DNA of 64,000 nt from Salinimicrobium xinjiangense DSM 19287 (GTDB lineage Bacteria > Bacteroidota > Bacteroidia > Flavobacteriales > Flavobacteriaceae): the NCBI RefSeq assembly GCF_000423585.1, contig NZ_AUIG01000001.1, positions 420,024 through 484,023 on the forward strand. Reading direction: 5' to 3'. Shown here in pieces: positions 41,337-51,184 of this stretch; within the stretch, counting starts at the first letter, position 1; each line of letters opens with the position of its first letter. Both the position numbers and the translations under genes were made by a program. The notes below the pieces were generated by a model that saw only the letters and a list, made by a program, of their open reading frames with translations, had not been told where the DNA came from and made no database searches.

Positions 41337-42572
41337 ATGGGAAGGTTATTCTTTCTTCTCTTCACTTTTTTAATATTTTCTCTACAGGCGAGCGAAATTA
41401 AAGTTTGTAAAAATTGTGAAATCTCCTCCATCCAACAAGCGGTAGATCTTGCTAAAGATGGTGATGTTATAAGAATTAAAAGTGGCACCTATTACGAGAA
41501 TGAAATTACTGTAATAGATAAATCCCTTCATATTATCGGAGAAAATGAACCGGTGATCGATGCCCAATTTAATGGAAATGCTTTTTCCATACGTGCAGAA
41601 AACTTTACTGTAGAAGGTTTAAAAATTATTAACATTGGAACCAGCCATACCAGTGACTTCGCTGCCATACTGGTATCCCGGTCGAAAAATTTTGAAATCA
41701 AAAATAATCGTCTTGATAACATCTTCTTTGGTATCCTCCTGGAACGCTCATCCAATGGTAAGATAACAGGTAATGAGATAACCGGTGACGCACGGGACCA
41801 GGCTAACTCGGGAAATGGTATTCATTTATGGAATTCGGAAAATATCCTGGTCCATAATAACAGTATTATTGGCGTACGCGATGGTATTTACCTGGAATTC
41901 ACAAGTGGCTCAAGGCTCACTCAGAACTTCTGTAAAAATAATTTGCGGTATGGTTTGCACTTTATGTTTTCCAATAACAATGATTATTTAGACAATACTT
42001 TTGAAAATAATGGGGCCGGTGTAGCGGTAATGTATTCAAAGTTTATAAAAATGCACAGAAACATTTTCAGGAAGAATTGGGGCAGTGCTTCTTACGGTCT
42101 GCTATTAAAGGATATTGATGATTCTGAGCTGAAAAACAATTATTTCCACGATAATACAATTGCTATAAGTGCAGATAACACTAACAGGATCCTTTATGAA
42201 GCTAATGAATTTGCAGACAATGGCTATGCAGTCCGCATCCGCGGTGCCTGCTATAAAAACGTATTTATCGATAACAATTTTCTCCATAATTCTTTTGATG
42301 TAGCCTATACCGGAAGGATCAATGAAAATGAATTTACAGGAAATTACTGGAGTGAATATACAGGCTATGATTTGGATAAAGATGGGATTGGAGATGTACC
42401 ATACAGGCCTGTTAAGCTGTTTTCCTACCTTGTAAACAGAACTCCCGAAGCTATCATCCTTTTAAGGAGTACGTTTATTCATCTTATGGATTTTTCGGAA
42501 AAAGTCTCACCTATATTTACACCGGCAGAGTTAGTGGATGATAAGCCCCAAATGAGAAAGATCGTATGGTAA
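41337..42572 (+). CDS. nosD: Nitrous oxide reductase maturation protein NosD
   Basis: A 411-residue periplasmic protein with a Sec signal (RLFFLLFTFLIFSLQAS) and a right-handed beta-helix made of many short repeats (NFEIKNNRLDN, SNGKITGNEITG, SENILVHNNSIIGV, NNDYLDNTFENN), the CASH/NosD fold. With the NosF-NosY ABC transporter it forms the complex that supplies sulfur, and passes copper with NosL, for CuZ assembly. The conserved end ENEFTGNYWSEYTGYDLDKDG is present. The last 7 bases overlap nosF. Confidence 0.94.
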   Translation: MGRLFFLLFTFLIFSLQASEIKVCKNCEISSIQQAVDLAKDGDVIRIKSGTYYENEITVIDKSLHIIGENEPVIDAQFNGNAFSIRAENFTVEGLKIINIGTSHTSDFAAILVSRSKNFEIKNNRLDNIFFGILLERSSNGKITGNEITGDARDQANSGNGIHLWNSENILVHNNSIIGVRDGIYLEFTSGSRLTQNFCKNNLRYGLHFMFSNNNDYLDNTFENNGAGVAVMYSKFIKMHRNIFRKNWGSASYGLLLKDIDDSELKNNYFHDNTIAISADNTNRILYEANEFADNGYAVRIRGACYKNVFIDNNFLHNSFDVAYTGRINENEFTGNYWSEYTGYDLDKDGIGDVPYRPVKLFSYLVNRTPEAIILLRSTFIHLMDFSEKVSPIFTPAELVDDKPQMRKIVW

Positions 42573-43273
42573 ATATTAAGAATTTACATAAAAAATTCGG
42601 AGCATTAAAGGTACTTGACGGGCTTGAGCTGGAAATCGAAAATAAAGGAATCATTGCTGTCTTAGGCCCAAATGGATCAGGAAAAACTACATTGATAAAG
42701 AGCATCCTGGGAATGGTTGTTCCAGATAAGGGAGAAGTCCTGGTAATGAAGGAGAATATCAGGAAAGGCTGGAATTATCGGAAAGAGATCGATTACCTGC
42801 CTCAAATTGCTAATTTTCCCGGAAATCTCAGGGTTACAGAGCTCATAAGTATGATCAAGGATCTGAGAAATAAACCGGCCCGCGACAAAGAGCTGATAGC
42901 ATTCTTTAATCTGGAACCCTTTCTCAATAAAAAATTAAACAAACTTTCCGGAGGAACCCGGCAAAAAGTAAACCTAGTGTTATGTTTTATGTTCGACAGT
43001 CCTATTGTTATTCTTGATGAACCTACATCGGGCCTTGATCCTGTTTCTCTTTTACACCTAAGGGATTTACTTCAGCAAGAAAAAGAAAAAGGAAAAACAA
43101 TAATAATCACCTCTCATATTATGAGTTTCGTCGAAGAGATCTCTGACAGGATCTTATTCCTGCTCGAAGGAAGAATATATTTTGATGGTACTGTTGCAGA
43201 TCTTAAATCATCTACAGGAAAATCCAGTTTTGACCATGCTATCGCTCACCTGATATCCCCTGAAAATGCTTAA
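42566..43273 (+). CDS. nosF: ABC transporter ATPase NosF
   Basis: A 235-residue ABC ATPase. Walker A is GPNGSGKTT (34-42), the signature is KLSGGTRQK, Walker B is IVILDEPTSGLD, and the switch histidine is in IIITSHIMSF. It energises the NosDFY complex. It overlaps nosD by 7 bases and nosY by 8 bases, showing tight translational coupling. Confidence 0.95.
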   Translation: MVNIKNLHKKFGALKVLDGLELEIENKGIIAVLGPNGSGKTTLIKSILGMVVPDKGEVLVMKENIRKGWNYRKEIDYLPQIANFPGNLRVTELISMIKDLRNKPARDKELIAFFNLEPFLNKKLNKLSGGTRQKVNLVLCFMFDSPIVILDEPTSGLDPVSLLHLRDLLQQEKEKGKTIIITSHIMSFVEEISDRILFLLEGRIYFDGTVADLKSSTGKSSFDHAIAHLISPENA

Positions 43274-44048
43274 AATATTAAAATATAGTTTTTTTGATCT
43301 TACCCGTAGTAGCTGGAGTTATGTCTACTTCCTATTCTATCTGCTATTAGGATTTGTACTTTTATTCTTAAATAATGACCTCTCCAATGCCGTGATCACC
43401 CTCATGAATGTTATCATCATGCTTGTGCCTCTTATCGGAACTATATTCGGGGTAATGTATTACTACAATTCAAGAGAATTCACCGACCTCCTGCTCGCTC
43501 AGCCTGTAAAACGCAGCTCTATTTTTTTAGGCCAGTATTTCGGAGTCGCCCTGTCCCTCTCCTTAAGTCTTATACTTGGACTGGGAATTCCATTTGCAGC
43601 TTATGGATTATTTAAATCGGCAGTAATATGGGACTTTTCGATGTTACTTGTAATAGGAATATTTTTAACTCTTATTTTCTCTGCCCTTGCATTTAACATT
43701 GCGATTTCCACAGAGAACAAAATAAAGGGATTTGGATATGCCATTCTGCTTTGGTTATTCCTGGCGGTTATCTATGACGGACTGTTCCTCCTCTCTCTTA
43801 TATATTTTCAGGAATATCCCCTGGATAAATTTTCCTTAATTGCTTCCATGTTCAATCCTATTGATCTCTCCCGTATTTTAATTCTGCTCAAGCTGGATAT
43901 ATCTGCCTTACTGGGATACACAGGAGCTGTTTTTAAAGACTTTTTTGGAACTTCTAAAGGATTAATTGCTTCACTGATGGTCCTGTTGTTATGGGTGATT
44001 ATTCCAATTTTAAATATTGCCCGGGTAATCAGGAAAAAGGATTTTTAG
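43266..44048 (+). CDS. nosY: ABC transporter permease NosY
   Basis: A 260-residue permease of the ABC-2 type with six transmembrane helices (for example VYFLFYLLLGFVLLFL, ALSLSLSLILGLGIPFAAYG, LMVLLLWVIIPILNIA). The segment LLAQPVKRSSIFLGQYFGV between helices 2 and 3 is typical for NosY-type proteins. It is the membrane part of the NosDFY complex for CuZ maturation. It is the last overlapping gene of the operon; the copper-storage-like gene follows after 115 bases. Confidence 0.93.
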   Translation: MLKILKYSFFDLTRSSWSYVYFLFYLLLGFVLLFLNNDLSNAVITLMNVIIMLVPLIGTIFGVMYYYNSREFTDLLLAQPVKRSSIFLGQYFGVALSLSLSLILGLGIPFAAYGLFKSAVIWDFSMLLVIGIFLTLIFSALAFNIAISTENKIKGFGYAILLWLFLAVIYDGLFLLSLIYFQEYPLDKFSLIASMFNPIDLSRILILLKLDISALLGYTGAVFKDFFGTSKGLIASLMVLLLWVIIPILNIARVIRKKDF

Positions 44049-44163
44049 AACCTTCTCATAATTTAGAATTTATTATTTATTGTTTAACAGCGTTTTACAG
44101 TTATTCCCTGTCCTGTTTCTTAACTTGAAATAAATAAGTTTAACCACTTAAAACATAATCAAA

Positions 44164-44484
44164 ATGAGAAATCAGGAAATATTAAACAAGTTATCCAATT
44201 GCATTAATCATTGTAATTATTGTGCTGATGCATGCCTCGATGAGGATAATGTGAAAATGATGGTAAAGTGTATCAGAATTGACCGTATCTGTGCTTCAGT
44301 TTGCGCAACAGTAGCCGATGTTCTGGTAACCAAACATAGCAATGTTCAGGGACTTATGGACTACTGTGTCCAAATCTGCGAAGAATGTGCAGAAGAATGC
44401 GAGAAACACGAACACCAGCACTGTAAAGATTGTGCAAAAGCCTGCAGGGAATGTGCAGATGCCTGTAGAAAATATGCAGCGTAA
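44164..44484 (+). CDS. Cys-rich four-helix bundle copper-binding protein (Csp/DUF326-like)
   Basis: A 106-residue cytosolic protein with 16 cysteines, arranged mostly as CxxC and CxxxC along helices (CINHCNYCADAC, CVQICEECAEEC, CKDCAKACRECADAC). This is the pattern of the Csp copper storage proteins, in which a four-helix bundle binds many Cu(I) ions inside through thiolates. There is no signal peptide, so it matches the cytosolic Csp3 branch. Its place directly after the NosZ maturation genes suggests it buffers copper for, or protects against copper released by, N2O reductase assembly. It is followed by a strong terminator. Confidence 0.88.
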   Translation: MRNQEILNKLSNCINHCNYCADACLDEDNVKMMVKCIRIDRICASVCATVADVLVTKHSNVQGLMDYCVQICEECAEECEKHEHQHCKDCAKACRECADACRKYAA

Positions 44485-44492
44485 GAACAAAA

Positions 44493-44521
44493 AAAACCCG
44501 GATCGAATTTCCGGGTTTTTT
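44493..44521. terminator. Intrinsic terminator at the nos / malQ junction
   Basis: AAAAACCCGGA pairs with TCCGGGTTTTT around a short loop (GAATT region), followed by T residues. It ends the nos-csp transcription and faces malQ. Confidence 0.85.
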
Positions 44522-44529
44522 ATGTCTCT

Positions 44530-44542
44530 AAAATGCCATTTT
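44530..44542. repeat. Palindromic motif AAAATGCCATTTT at the malQ 3' end
   Basis: A perfect 13-base palindrome around one central base pair, touching the last base of malQ. It is one of four copies of the motif in this window, three of them at convergent gene ends. Confidence 0.6.
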
Positions 44543-46062
44543 CAGGACCTCTCTTCGTGAAGATCCACCCGTCCATATAATTCATTAAGTTTAAAAAGCT
44601 TGTGAGAGCGCTCCATGGGTATTTCTGAAGATCTTACTCTCCAGGACCAGTTTCCTTTTGTACTACCGGGGGTATTCATAATGGCCTCCCCTCCTAATCC
44701 AATGATGTCCTGTAGCGGAATGATTGCTATCCCTCCTACCGACTGCAGTGCCATCCTGTGAAAAACCTCGGGGATTTCTTCTTCAGAGATTTTCCTGCCC
44801 AGATAGTCTCTCACATGTTCCTTTACTTCTTTACCCGCTTCCCTATACCATCCAAGAGTGGTATTATTATCATGAGTTCCTGTATAAATAATGCTGTTGA
44901 AGCTGTGATTATAAGGAATATAGGGATTGCCCCTGTTAGGATCTCCAAATGCAAATTGCAGGACCTTCATTCCGGGAAAATTATAGGCGTCCAAAAGCTC
45001 ATAAACCGGCTCATCCAGTACCCCAAGATCTTCGGCTATAAATGGCATTTTTGGGAAGTGTTGTTTTACCACTCTGAAAAAATCAATTCCAGGAGTCTTT
45101 TTCCATTTTCCGTGAATAGCGGTCTTCTCCCCTGCCGGAACTTCCCAATAAGCGGCAAACGCCCTGAAATGGTCTATCCTTACCACATCAAACAACAAAA
45201 GGTTTTGCCGCAATCGATCTATCCACCAGGCATACTCCCGTCTCTCTAGTTCCTCCCAGTCATATACAGGAGTTCCCCATAGCTGGCCTGTTTTACTGAA
45301 CATATCTGGCGGTACGCCCGATACATGAGTAGGATTTTTATCCTCATTCAATTTGAATAATTCGGGATTTGTCCAGCAGTCTGCACTGTCATGATTGATA
45401 TAAAAAGGTACATCTCCAAAGATCTTTATTCCCCGGTTATGCGCCTCCTTCATTAGCCTTCCCCATTGAGAGAAGAAAAGATACTGTACAAACTTTTCCT
45501 TTTCTATCGTATCTCTAAGTTCTTCTTCTGCCTGTTCTAAAGCAGCCGGATTCCTGTCTCGAAGTGCGGCGGGCCATTCTACCCAATTTGCATTCTTATA
45601 CCTGTGTCTCAAAGCTAAATACAGACAGTAATTATCAAGCCAGGAGGCGTGATTCAAAAGAAACTCCTCATAACCGGGATTTACTCCTTTCCAGGATTTG
45701 AAGGTTGAAAAGGCTGCTTCAAACAATAGATGTTTATAAGTTTCTACAGTATCAAAAACGACTTTTCCTTCATGTAATCCCGAAGGTGCCGGAAAATCTT
45801 CCAGATCAATATAACCGTCCTCTTCAAGTAAGCTGGGGCTAATCAACATTGGATTACCTGCAAAGGCAGAATGGCTGCTATATGGAGAGTGATGATATAT
45901 CCCATCTGTAGGATTAAGAGGTAATATCTGCCAGTATTTATGTCCCGATCGTTTCAGGAAATCAAGAAATTTATGAGCTTCAGGGCCTAAATCCCCTATT
46001 CCGAATTTTCCGGGAAGGGAGGTTATATGTAAAAGAATGCCACTGCTTCTTTTTAATTTCAT
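44542..46062 (-). CDS. malQ: 4-alpha-glucanotransferase (amylomaltase)
   Basis: A 506-residue GH77 enzyme that moves maltosyl and longer units between maltooligosaccharides, releasing glucose. GH77 signatures are RSSGILLHITSLPGKFGIGDLG at the start (first 20 residues typical), GDVPFYINHDSADCW, VRIDHFRAFAAYW with the nucleophile Asp, IAEDLGVLDE with the acid/base Glu, and TGTHDNNTTLGWY. In this locus it can rework the glucan stubs left by TreY/TreZ into longer chains. Its start is 1 base after the treY stop, so it is the last gene of the treZ - GH57 - treY - malQ operon. Confidence 0.95.
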   Translation of the reverse strand: MKLKRSSGILLHITSLPGKFGIGDLGPEAHKFLDFLKRSGHKYWQILPLNPTDGIYHHSPYSSHSAFAGNPMLISPSLLEEDGYIDLEDFPAPSGLHEGKVVFDTVETYKHLLFEAAFSTFKSWKGVNPGYEEFLLNHASWLDNYCLYLALRHRYKNANWVEWPAALRDRNPAALEQAEEELRDTIEKEKFVQYLFFSQWGRLMKEAHNRGIKIFGDVPFYINHDSADCWTNPELFKLNEDKNPTHVSGVPPDMFSKTGQLWGTPVYDWEELERREYAWWIDRLRQNLLLFDVVRIDHFRAFAAYWEVPAGEKTAIHGKWKKTPGIDFFRVVKQHFPKMPFIAEDLGVLDEPVYELLDAYNFPGMKVLQFAFGDPNRGNPYIPYNHSFNSIIYTGTHDNNTTLGWYREAGKEVKEHVRDYLGRKISEEEIPEVFHRMALQSVGGIAIIPLQDIIGLGGEAIMNTPGSTKGNWSWRVRSSEIPMERSHKLFKLNELYGRVDLHEERS

Positions 46063-46063
46063 G

Positions 46064-48694
46064 TTAATTGGAGTTTGTTAATAATGCGACGGGAAAATCG
46101 GTGAAAAGATCGGAAATCAAAATAGAACCGGAACTATATTTTTTTCCTGAAAATGCATCTGTAAAATCACCTTTCAGTTCCTCTGGAATTTCTATTTTAA
46201 CATCCTTAAAATCCTCAATCCTGAATTCCATATCTTCAGAAAAAAGGGAGGTTACCTTTAATGGAGCTATCACGAGAGCAATCCTGTCATTAGATCTGCG
46301 GGCAAAAACCACAATTTTCTCATCATGTCCATCCGAAACCTTCAAAGGAAGATATGCACCCTCTTCGAAAAGCTGAGGGAGATTTCTCCGCGTCTTAAGA
46401 GCCTTGTGGAGACAATACATTTTTATTTTACCATATGTGAAATCCTGCTTTAGCTTATTGAGATCATTTACAGAAATATTCTCCAGTTCATCCAGGTATT
46501 CTTTTCTGAGATCATAATCCACAGGCCTTCGGTTATCCGGATCAACATAACTGAGATCCCACAATTCTGTACCCTGATATATATCCGGAATTCCCGGAGC
46601 TGTTACCTTCAGTAAGGCCTGGGAGAGGGATTTTATAGCTCCGTAAACTGCTACTTTTTTATGAAATGGATTAAAAGATTTCAGGAAACCCGGGTGGCCG
46701 ATGAGTTTTTTAAGATAAGTATAAACCTCCTCCTCATAGGCTTCATCCGGTGCAGCCCAGGAAGAGTTTTCCTTTGCTTCTCTCAATACCTTTTGAAGGT
46801 AAGCGGTAGAGCGTTTGTAAAATTCTTCTCCGGGATCTCCCTCAAAAGGCCAGGCGCCAATTAACATCTGAAAAATAAAATATTCCTCATTATTATTTGG
46901 TCCGGAATTTTCCCGGATCTCCTTTCCTATAGATCTCCAATGCCTCACATTTTCAAACCATTCCCCGACTAACTCACTCAGTACATTGAGCCGCATCCTT
47001 GAATCCTCTCCGCGTTTTGTGTCATGAGTGGCAGTAGCGTTGATGGAAAGCGGGAAATCTTGCATTCTAAGCTGCATTCTCCTGTGGAATCCTTCAACAG
47101 AAATCCCAAAATTTTCAGGGGAGTCTCCTACTTCATTATGGGAGATCAATTCGTTAAAGATGTAAAATGTTGTGTCCTCCACCCCTTTTGCTGCCAAAGG
47201 TCCCGTATATTGCTGACAACGCTGAAGGAACTGCAGCATGGCATCCTTATCTTTTCCGGCCTCTCCAAGAAATATCTGTTTTATTTTTTCCAGTTCTTTT
47301 TCAAGGGATGGAGCATAAGAAACAGCATTATGGAAAGCGGCATCGATTATCTTTCTCTGCCTTTTTCTAAGTGGATATTCTTCAGGATAGATCCTGTAAA
47401 CCGGAAAACCGGCAAGAAAATTCCCCAGTGCTTCCTTTTCTGCGTTTGCTTCCTCTTCAAACAGATTTAGCTTAAGACCCAGGTTCCACAAATTCGCATA
47501 TTCACCTCCCATTCTTTCATTTAATATGAAAAGTTTCTGATGATATACCAGGTCGTTATAATCAGAATTTTTTGGATCTATGCTTTCATAAGCTTCTGTG
47601 AACTCCTGTTCGCTCTTTTGATCGGTTAACAGTTGGTTCACACTTGCTAAAAAACCATATCCGCTGGTTCCTTCCGCAGGCCAGTGTACCGGAAGTTTTT
47701 CATCCCACTCCAGGATCTTCTCTATTACGATATAAAAATCTGGCCCCAGTTTTTGTCGTAAACGCTCCAGGTAAGCTTTGGGGTCAAAAAGGCCGTCTAC
47801 ATGGTCAATTCTTAGCCCCTGGATCAGGTTTTCCTCACACAACTGCAGGATAAAGCGGTGATAATTATCAAAAACTTCCTCATCTTCCATTCTGAGGCAG
47901 ATGAGATCATTAATAGTGAAAAACCGTCTGTAATTGATGTGTCGCTCTGTTTCTTTCCAGTGAGCAGGAATAAAAAACTGTTCGTCAAGAATTTCTTTCA
48001 ACTTTGCTTCAGAAGCGTTGATATCTTCCAAACGTGCATGTAATCTATCATTGAACCCGGCATCTTTATTCATTTCCCTCACCAGAAATTCCTTAAGTTC
48101 CTGCCAGGATTCATTTTTAGCTGAAGCATTCTTCAGTTGTTCATGCCATTTTTCATCAAAATTCTCATCCAGGATTTTCTGGTAGGATTTGGCGGAAGCA
48201 CAATATTCCTGATCAAAATATTTAAAGAAAAGTCCCTTCTTTGAAACCTTAAGTTGCAACTCCTTTTGAGCGAGTACCTCCTCAAGCGGACTCCCAAGGA
48301 AGGGTGCCATTACTCTACCTCCATCCTCCCAATTAATATCAAAGGAGTTATAATGAACAGATTCAGGACCCAGTTCAAAAATATCCTGAAGCCATACGTT
48401 ACTTCCGTCAAAGGCCATATGGTTGGGTACTATATCCTGTAGCCAGCTCATATTCTTTAACTGAAGCCGTTTACTGATCTTCCTGAAGACGTCCAGCCTT
48501 CCAATTTCCTTGTTCAGTCGAAAGGGATTTGTAATGTCATAACCATGGCTGCTGCCCTTGCGGGCCTGAAAAAAAGGTGCAGAGTAGACCGTGGAAATCC
48601 CGAAGGAATCGAGGTAATCGATTATTTCCTGTAGATCTGCAAGAGTGAATTCCGGAGATAATTGAACGCGATATGTAGAAACCGGATTTTTCAT
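46064..48694 (-). CDS. treY: Maltooligosyltrehalose synthase
   Basis: An 876-residue GH13 enzyme that converts the reducing-end alpha-1,4 bond of a glucan to alpha,alpha-1,1, producing a trehalosyl end for TreZ to release. The start STYRVQLSPEFTLADLQEII and SAPFFQARKGSSHGYD are TreY hallmarks. Catalytic motifs are DIVPNHMAF, GLRIDHVDGL, IEKILEWDE and ATHDTKRGEDSR. It is somewhat longer than many TreY proteins, with an insertion after residue 180. Its start overlaps the GH57 stop as ATGA, so translation is coupled. Confidence 0.95.
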   Translation of the reverse strand: MKNPVSTYRVQLSPEFTLADLQEIIDYLDSFGISTVYSAPFFQARKGSSHGYDITNPFRLNKEIGRLDVFRKISKRLQLKNMSWLQDIVPNHMAFDGSNVWLQDIFELGPESVHYNSFDINWEDGGRVMAPFLGSPLEEVLAQKELQLKVSKKGLFFKYFDQEYCASAKSYQKILDENFDEKWHEQLKNASAKNESWQELKEFLVREMNKDAGFNDRLHARLEDINASEAKLKEILDEQFFIPAHWKETERHINYRRFFTINDLICLRMEDEEVFDNYHRFILQLCEENLIQGLRIDHVDGLFDPKAYLERLRQKLGPDFYIVIEKILEWDEKLPVHWPAEGTSGYGFLASVNQLLTDQKSEQEFTEAYESIDPKNSDYNDLVYHQKLFILNERMGGEYANLWNLGLKLNLFEEEANAEKEALGNFLAGFPVYRIYPEEYPLRKRQRKIIDAAFHNAVSYAPSLEKELEKIKQIFLGEAGKDKDAMLQFLQRCQQYTGPLAAKGVEDTTFYIFNELISHNEVGDSPENFGISVEGFHRRMQLRMQDFPLSINATATHDTKRGEDSRMRLNVLSELVGEWFENVRHWRSIGKEIRENSGPNNNEEYFIFQMLIGAWPFEGDPGEEFYKRSTAYLQKVLREAKENSSWAAPDEAYEEEVYTYLKKLIGHPGFLKSFNPFHKKVAVYGAIKSLSQALLKVTAPGIPDIYQGTELWDLSYVDPDNRRPVDYDLRKEYLDELENISVNDLNKLKQDFTYGKIKMYCLHKALKTRRNLPQLFEEGAYLPLKVSDGHDEKIVVFARRSNDRIALVIAPLKVTSLFSEDMEFRIEDFKDVKIEIPEELKGDFTDAFSGKKYSSGSILISDLFTDFPVALLTNSN

Positions 48695-51117
48695 TCCACA
48701 ACCAGGTTTACAGACTCTTCCAGTTCATGGAAAGCCTCAATCCAGGCTTCAGCAGTTTCATCTCCATTTTCACTTTTCTTAAGCATTTCCTCATAATGGT
48801 CCTCCTTTATGCCAAATGTGATATTCTGAACTTCCCATTTTTCGGGGTTTACGGGAGTTTCATCTATCATTCGTACCATAGAATTGATCTCATGAAGAAG
48901 GGATAGATTTGCAGGATCTTTTTCCAGAATAAGTATTTTTTCAGTCAATTTTCTATCTACCAGATAATCGAGGGTCACCAGGTCAAGATTAGCATCAATT
49001 GCAACTGCCGATTTAATTTGTTTAACAAGTTTCTTGAAGTTGAACTCCTTCTTCTTCAACTCCTTTACAAGACGGTTATTTACAGCCATTTCTACAGGTA
49101 ATTTGAGCCTTGAAGGCACTCTCATATTTATTTCCTGGAAGGTTTTAAGCAAAGGGTATGTATTATCATATAACTGTTGCATAGCTCCTTCTGCACCCGT
49201 AAGATTGTTTTCCATCACCTGTTTCATGATAAGATGTTGTTCATCACGAAATAAATGCCAGAAAGAGTAGTTATGATTTCCAAAATGTGTATCCATTAGA
49301 TTAAAAATTTCATAGATATTACCTTTTTCAAAGAAAGTGGACATCCTGGAATGTAGATCTTCCAGGGCTTCACTGCTAATATATTGTCTAACTCCTCCAA
49401 AAATATGATGATCTCCCATGTATAGAACGGCATAGGAAATATCGACTTTTTCCCAGGTAATATCACTTCTAAATTCAGTGCGGGCAATTATGAGCCTTTG
49501 CTTCCCTGCCTCATAATAATGACTGGCTTTTGAGGTGGCACTAAAGTTATAAAGCGTTACTTCCTCTGGAAACTCCTCGAAAACCGAGGAAATTGCATAA
49601 TGTGCGCCTACCCTTATCATATCAAGCTCCATGGGTTTCACATGCATTTCGTAAGCTTTATAGGCGTTTCCATACTCCGGAATGTTACTGGGAATATCTT
49701 TGAGGGATTCAACGAATTCGGGTTCGTATTTGTCCCCGCTAATTTCTTCCGCAAGCTGTATCGCACGGGTAGCATAGAAAATATCCTGCATGGATTCAAT
49801 TCCCGTTACTTCATCGAAGAACCAGCCGCAACTGGTGTACATTAACATTGCATGATACTGCATTTCGAGTAACTTGAGTAGATTCACTTCATCTTCTTCA
49901 GAAAGCTCATTGCCAAAGTTTTCTGTAAGGAAGTTCTTTACATTAGTTTGTTCCCGGTTGAGGATCACCTGTATATATTTATTTCTCACCCCCCAGGGAT
50001 TTGAAGTATAGGGTTCCATTTGCTCTTCATAAAGAACAATCAGTTTTTCCCTTACATCATCAAAAGTCTGTCTTAACGGCTCCCGCCATTTTTGGTTCCA
50101 GTCGCCGTTACCACCGGTATTACATCCGCAGTCACTGCGCCATCGCTCTACACCGTGATAACAACTCCAGGAGGTGTTCTCCAGTATCTCAGCCTCGTAT
50201 TCGGGAGGGAATTTTTCCAGAAACTCTCCATAAATGGTCAGATTGATATTATCATCCTGCTCAAGGGAATGGAGACAGTAAGAAAGAGCCATTTCTCCCA
50301 ACTTATGGTGATGGCCATAGCTTTCCCCGTCTGTTGCAATGTTCACCAGCTCCAGGTCGTCATTATTTTTCAACTGCCCCCGCAGCCTGTCGGCAAAACC
50401 CTCTCCATTATTCAAAAGGCCCTCGAAAGCCACAGCCTGGGAAGCGGGCCCATCATAGAAGAACAGGCTTATTTCATTCCCGGAAGGCAATTTACAGGTA
50501 TAAGCCCTGCGGGTATTGACCTTTGCGTCTGTTGCATCCTGCCATTCGGTAGTGCCGATTTTTCTTACTCTTTTGGCCTGGTATGGTGAGAGAATAGTGA
50601 ATTTTATTCCGTGTTTGGCCAGCATTTCCAGAACACTGGTATTAACGGCTGTTTCCCCCAACCACATTCCTTCGGGTTCTCTGCCATATCTTGTTCTGAA
50701 ATCCTCAATTCCCCAAATTACCTGGGTTTCCTGGTCCCGCTCATTCGCCAGCGGCATAATAAGGTGATTAAAGGCCTGGGCTAAAGCAGCGCCATGTCCC
50801 GAAAAGGTTTCCATACTTTGTTTGTCGGCTTCGAGTATAGCCTCATAGGTTTCCGGCGTTTCATTCTCCATCCACGCAAGCAACGTGGGACCTATGTTAA
50901 AGCTCATCCAGGCGTAATTATTCATGATCGCCTGTATCTTTCCTTCGTCACCTAAAATTCTGGAAGCCGAATTTCTCACATAGCATTCTGCATTGATCCT
51001 GTGGTTCCAGTCATGATAAGGATAAGCAGATTCCTGCATCTCTACCTTATTTAACCACGGATTTTCTCTTGGCGGCTGATAAAAATGGCCGTGAACACAA
51101 ATATATTTTTTACTCAT
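48691..51117 (-). CDS. GH57-like glycosidase with DUF3536 region
   Basis: An 808-residue protein with a GH57-type N-terminal (beta/alpha)7 barrel and a DUF3536-type C-terminal part. The first motif is CVHGHFYQPPRENPW (7-21). Glu155 in GMWLGETAV is the likely nucleophile, and Asp263/Glu265 in ATDGESYGHHH supply the likely acid. The family may include alpha-amylases and glucanotransferases; this subgroup is uncharacterised as far as I know. Its place between treZ and treY, with an ATGA overlap to treY, argues for work on the same alpha-glucan, for example debranching or chain shortening. No signal peptide, so it is intracellular. Confidence 0.88.
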   Translation of the reverse strand: MSKKYICVHGHFYQPPRENPWLNKVEMQESAYPYHDWNHRINAECYVRNSASRILGDEGKIQAIMNNYAWMSFNIGPTLLAWMENETPETYEAILEADKQSMETFSGHGAALAQAFNHLIMPLANERDQETQVIWGIEDFRTRYGREPEGMWLGETAVNTSVLEMLAKHGIKFTILSPYQAKRVRKIGTTEWQDATDAKVNTRRAYTCKLPSGNEISLFFYDGPASQAVAFEGLLNNGEGFADRLRGQLKNNDDLELVNIATDGESYGHHHKLGEMALSYCLHSLEQDDNINLTIYGEFLEKFPPEYEAEILENTSWSCYHGVERWRSDCGCNTGGNGDWNQKWREPLRQTFDDVREKLIVLYEEQMEPYTSNPWGVRNKYIQVILNREQTNVKNFLTENFGNELSEEDEVNLLKLLEMQYHAMLMYTSCGWFFDEVTGIESMQDIFYATRAIQLAEEISGDKYEPEFVESLKDIPSNIPEYGNAYKAYEMHVKPMELDMIRVGAHYAISSVFEEFPEEVTLYNFSATSKASHYYEAGKQRLIIARTEFRSDITWEKVDISYAVLYMGDHHIFGGVRQYISSEALEDLHSRMSTFFEKGNIYEIFNLMDTHFGNHNYSFWHLFRDEQHLIMKQVMENNLTGAEGAMQQLYDNTYPLLKTFQEINMRVPSRLKLPVEMAVNNRLVKELKKKEFNFKKLVKQIKSAVAIDANLDLVTLDYLVDRKLTEKILILEKDPANLSLLHEINSMVRMIDETPVNPEKWEVQNITFGIKEDHYEEMLKKSENGDETAEAWIEAFHELEESVNLVVE

Positions 51118-51184
51118 TTTATTTATTATTAGTTAAACCCCGGAAACCTGAGGCTTCAAAAAGGGCATTTTAATCGATAATTTT

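Noticed and set aside
44342..44560. Plus-strand frame within and after the copper-storage-like gene
   Set aside because: Out of frame with the cysteine-rich protein and reads through its terminator; no independent support.
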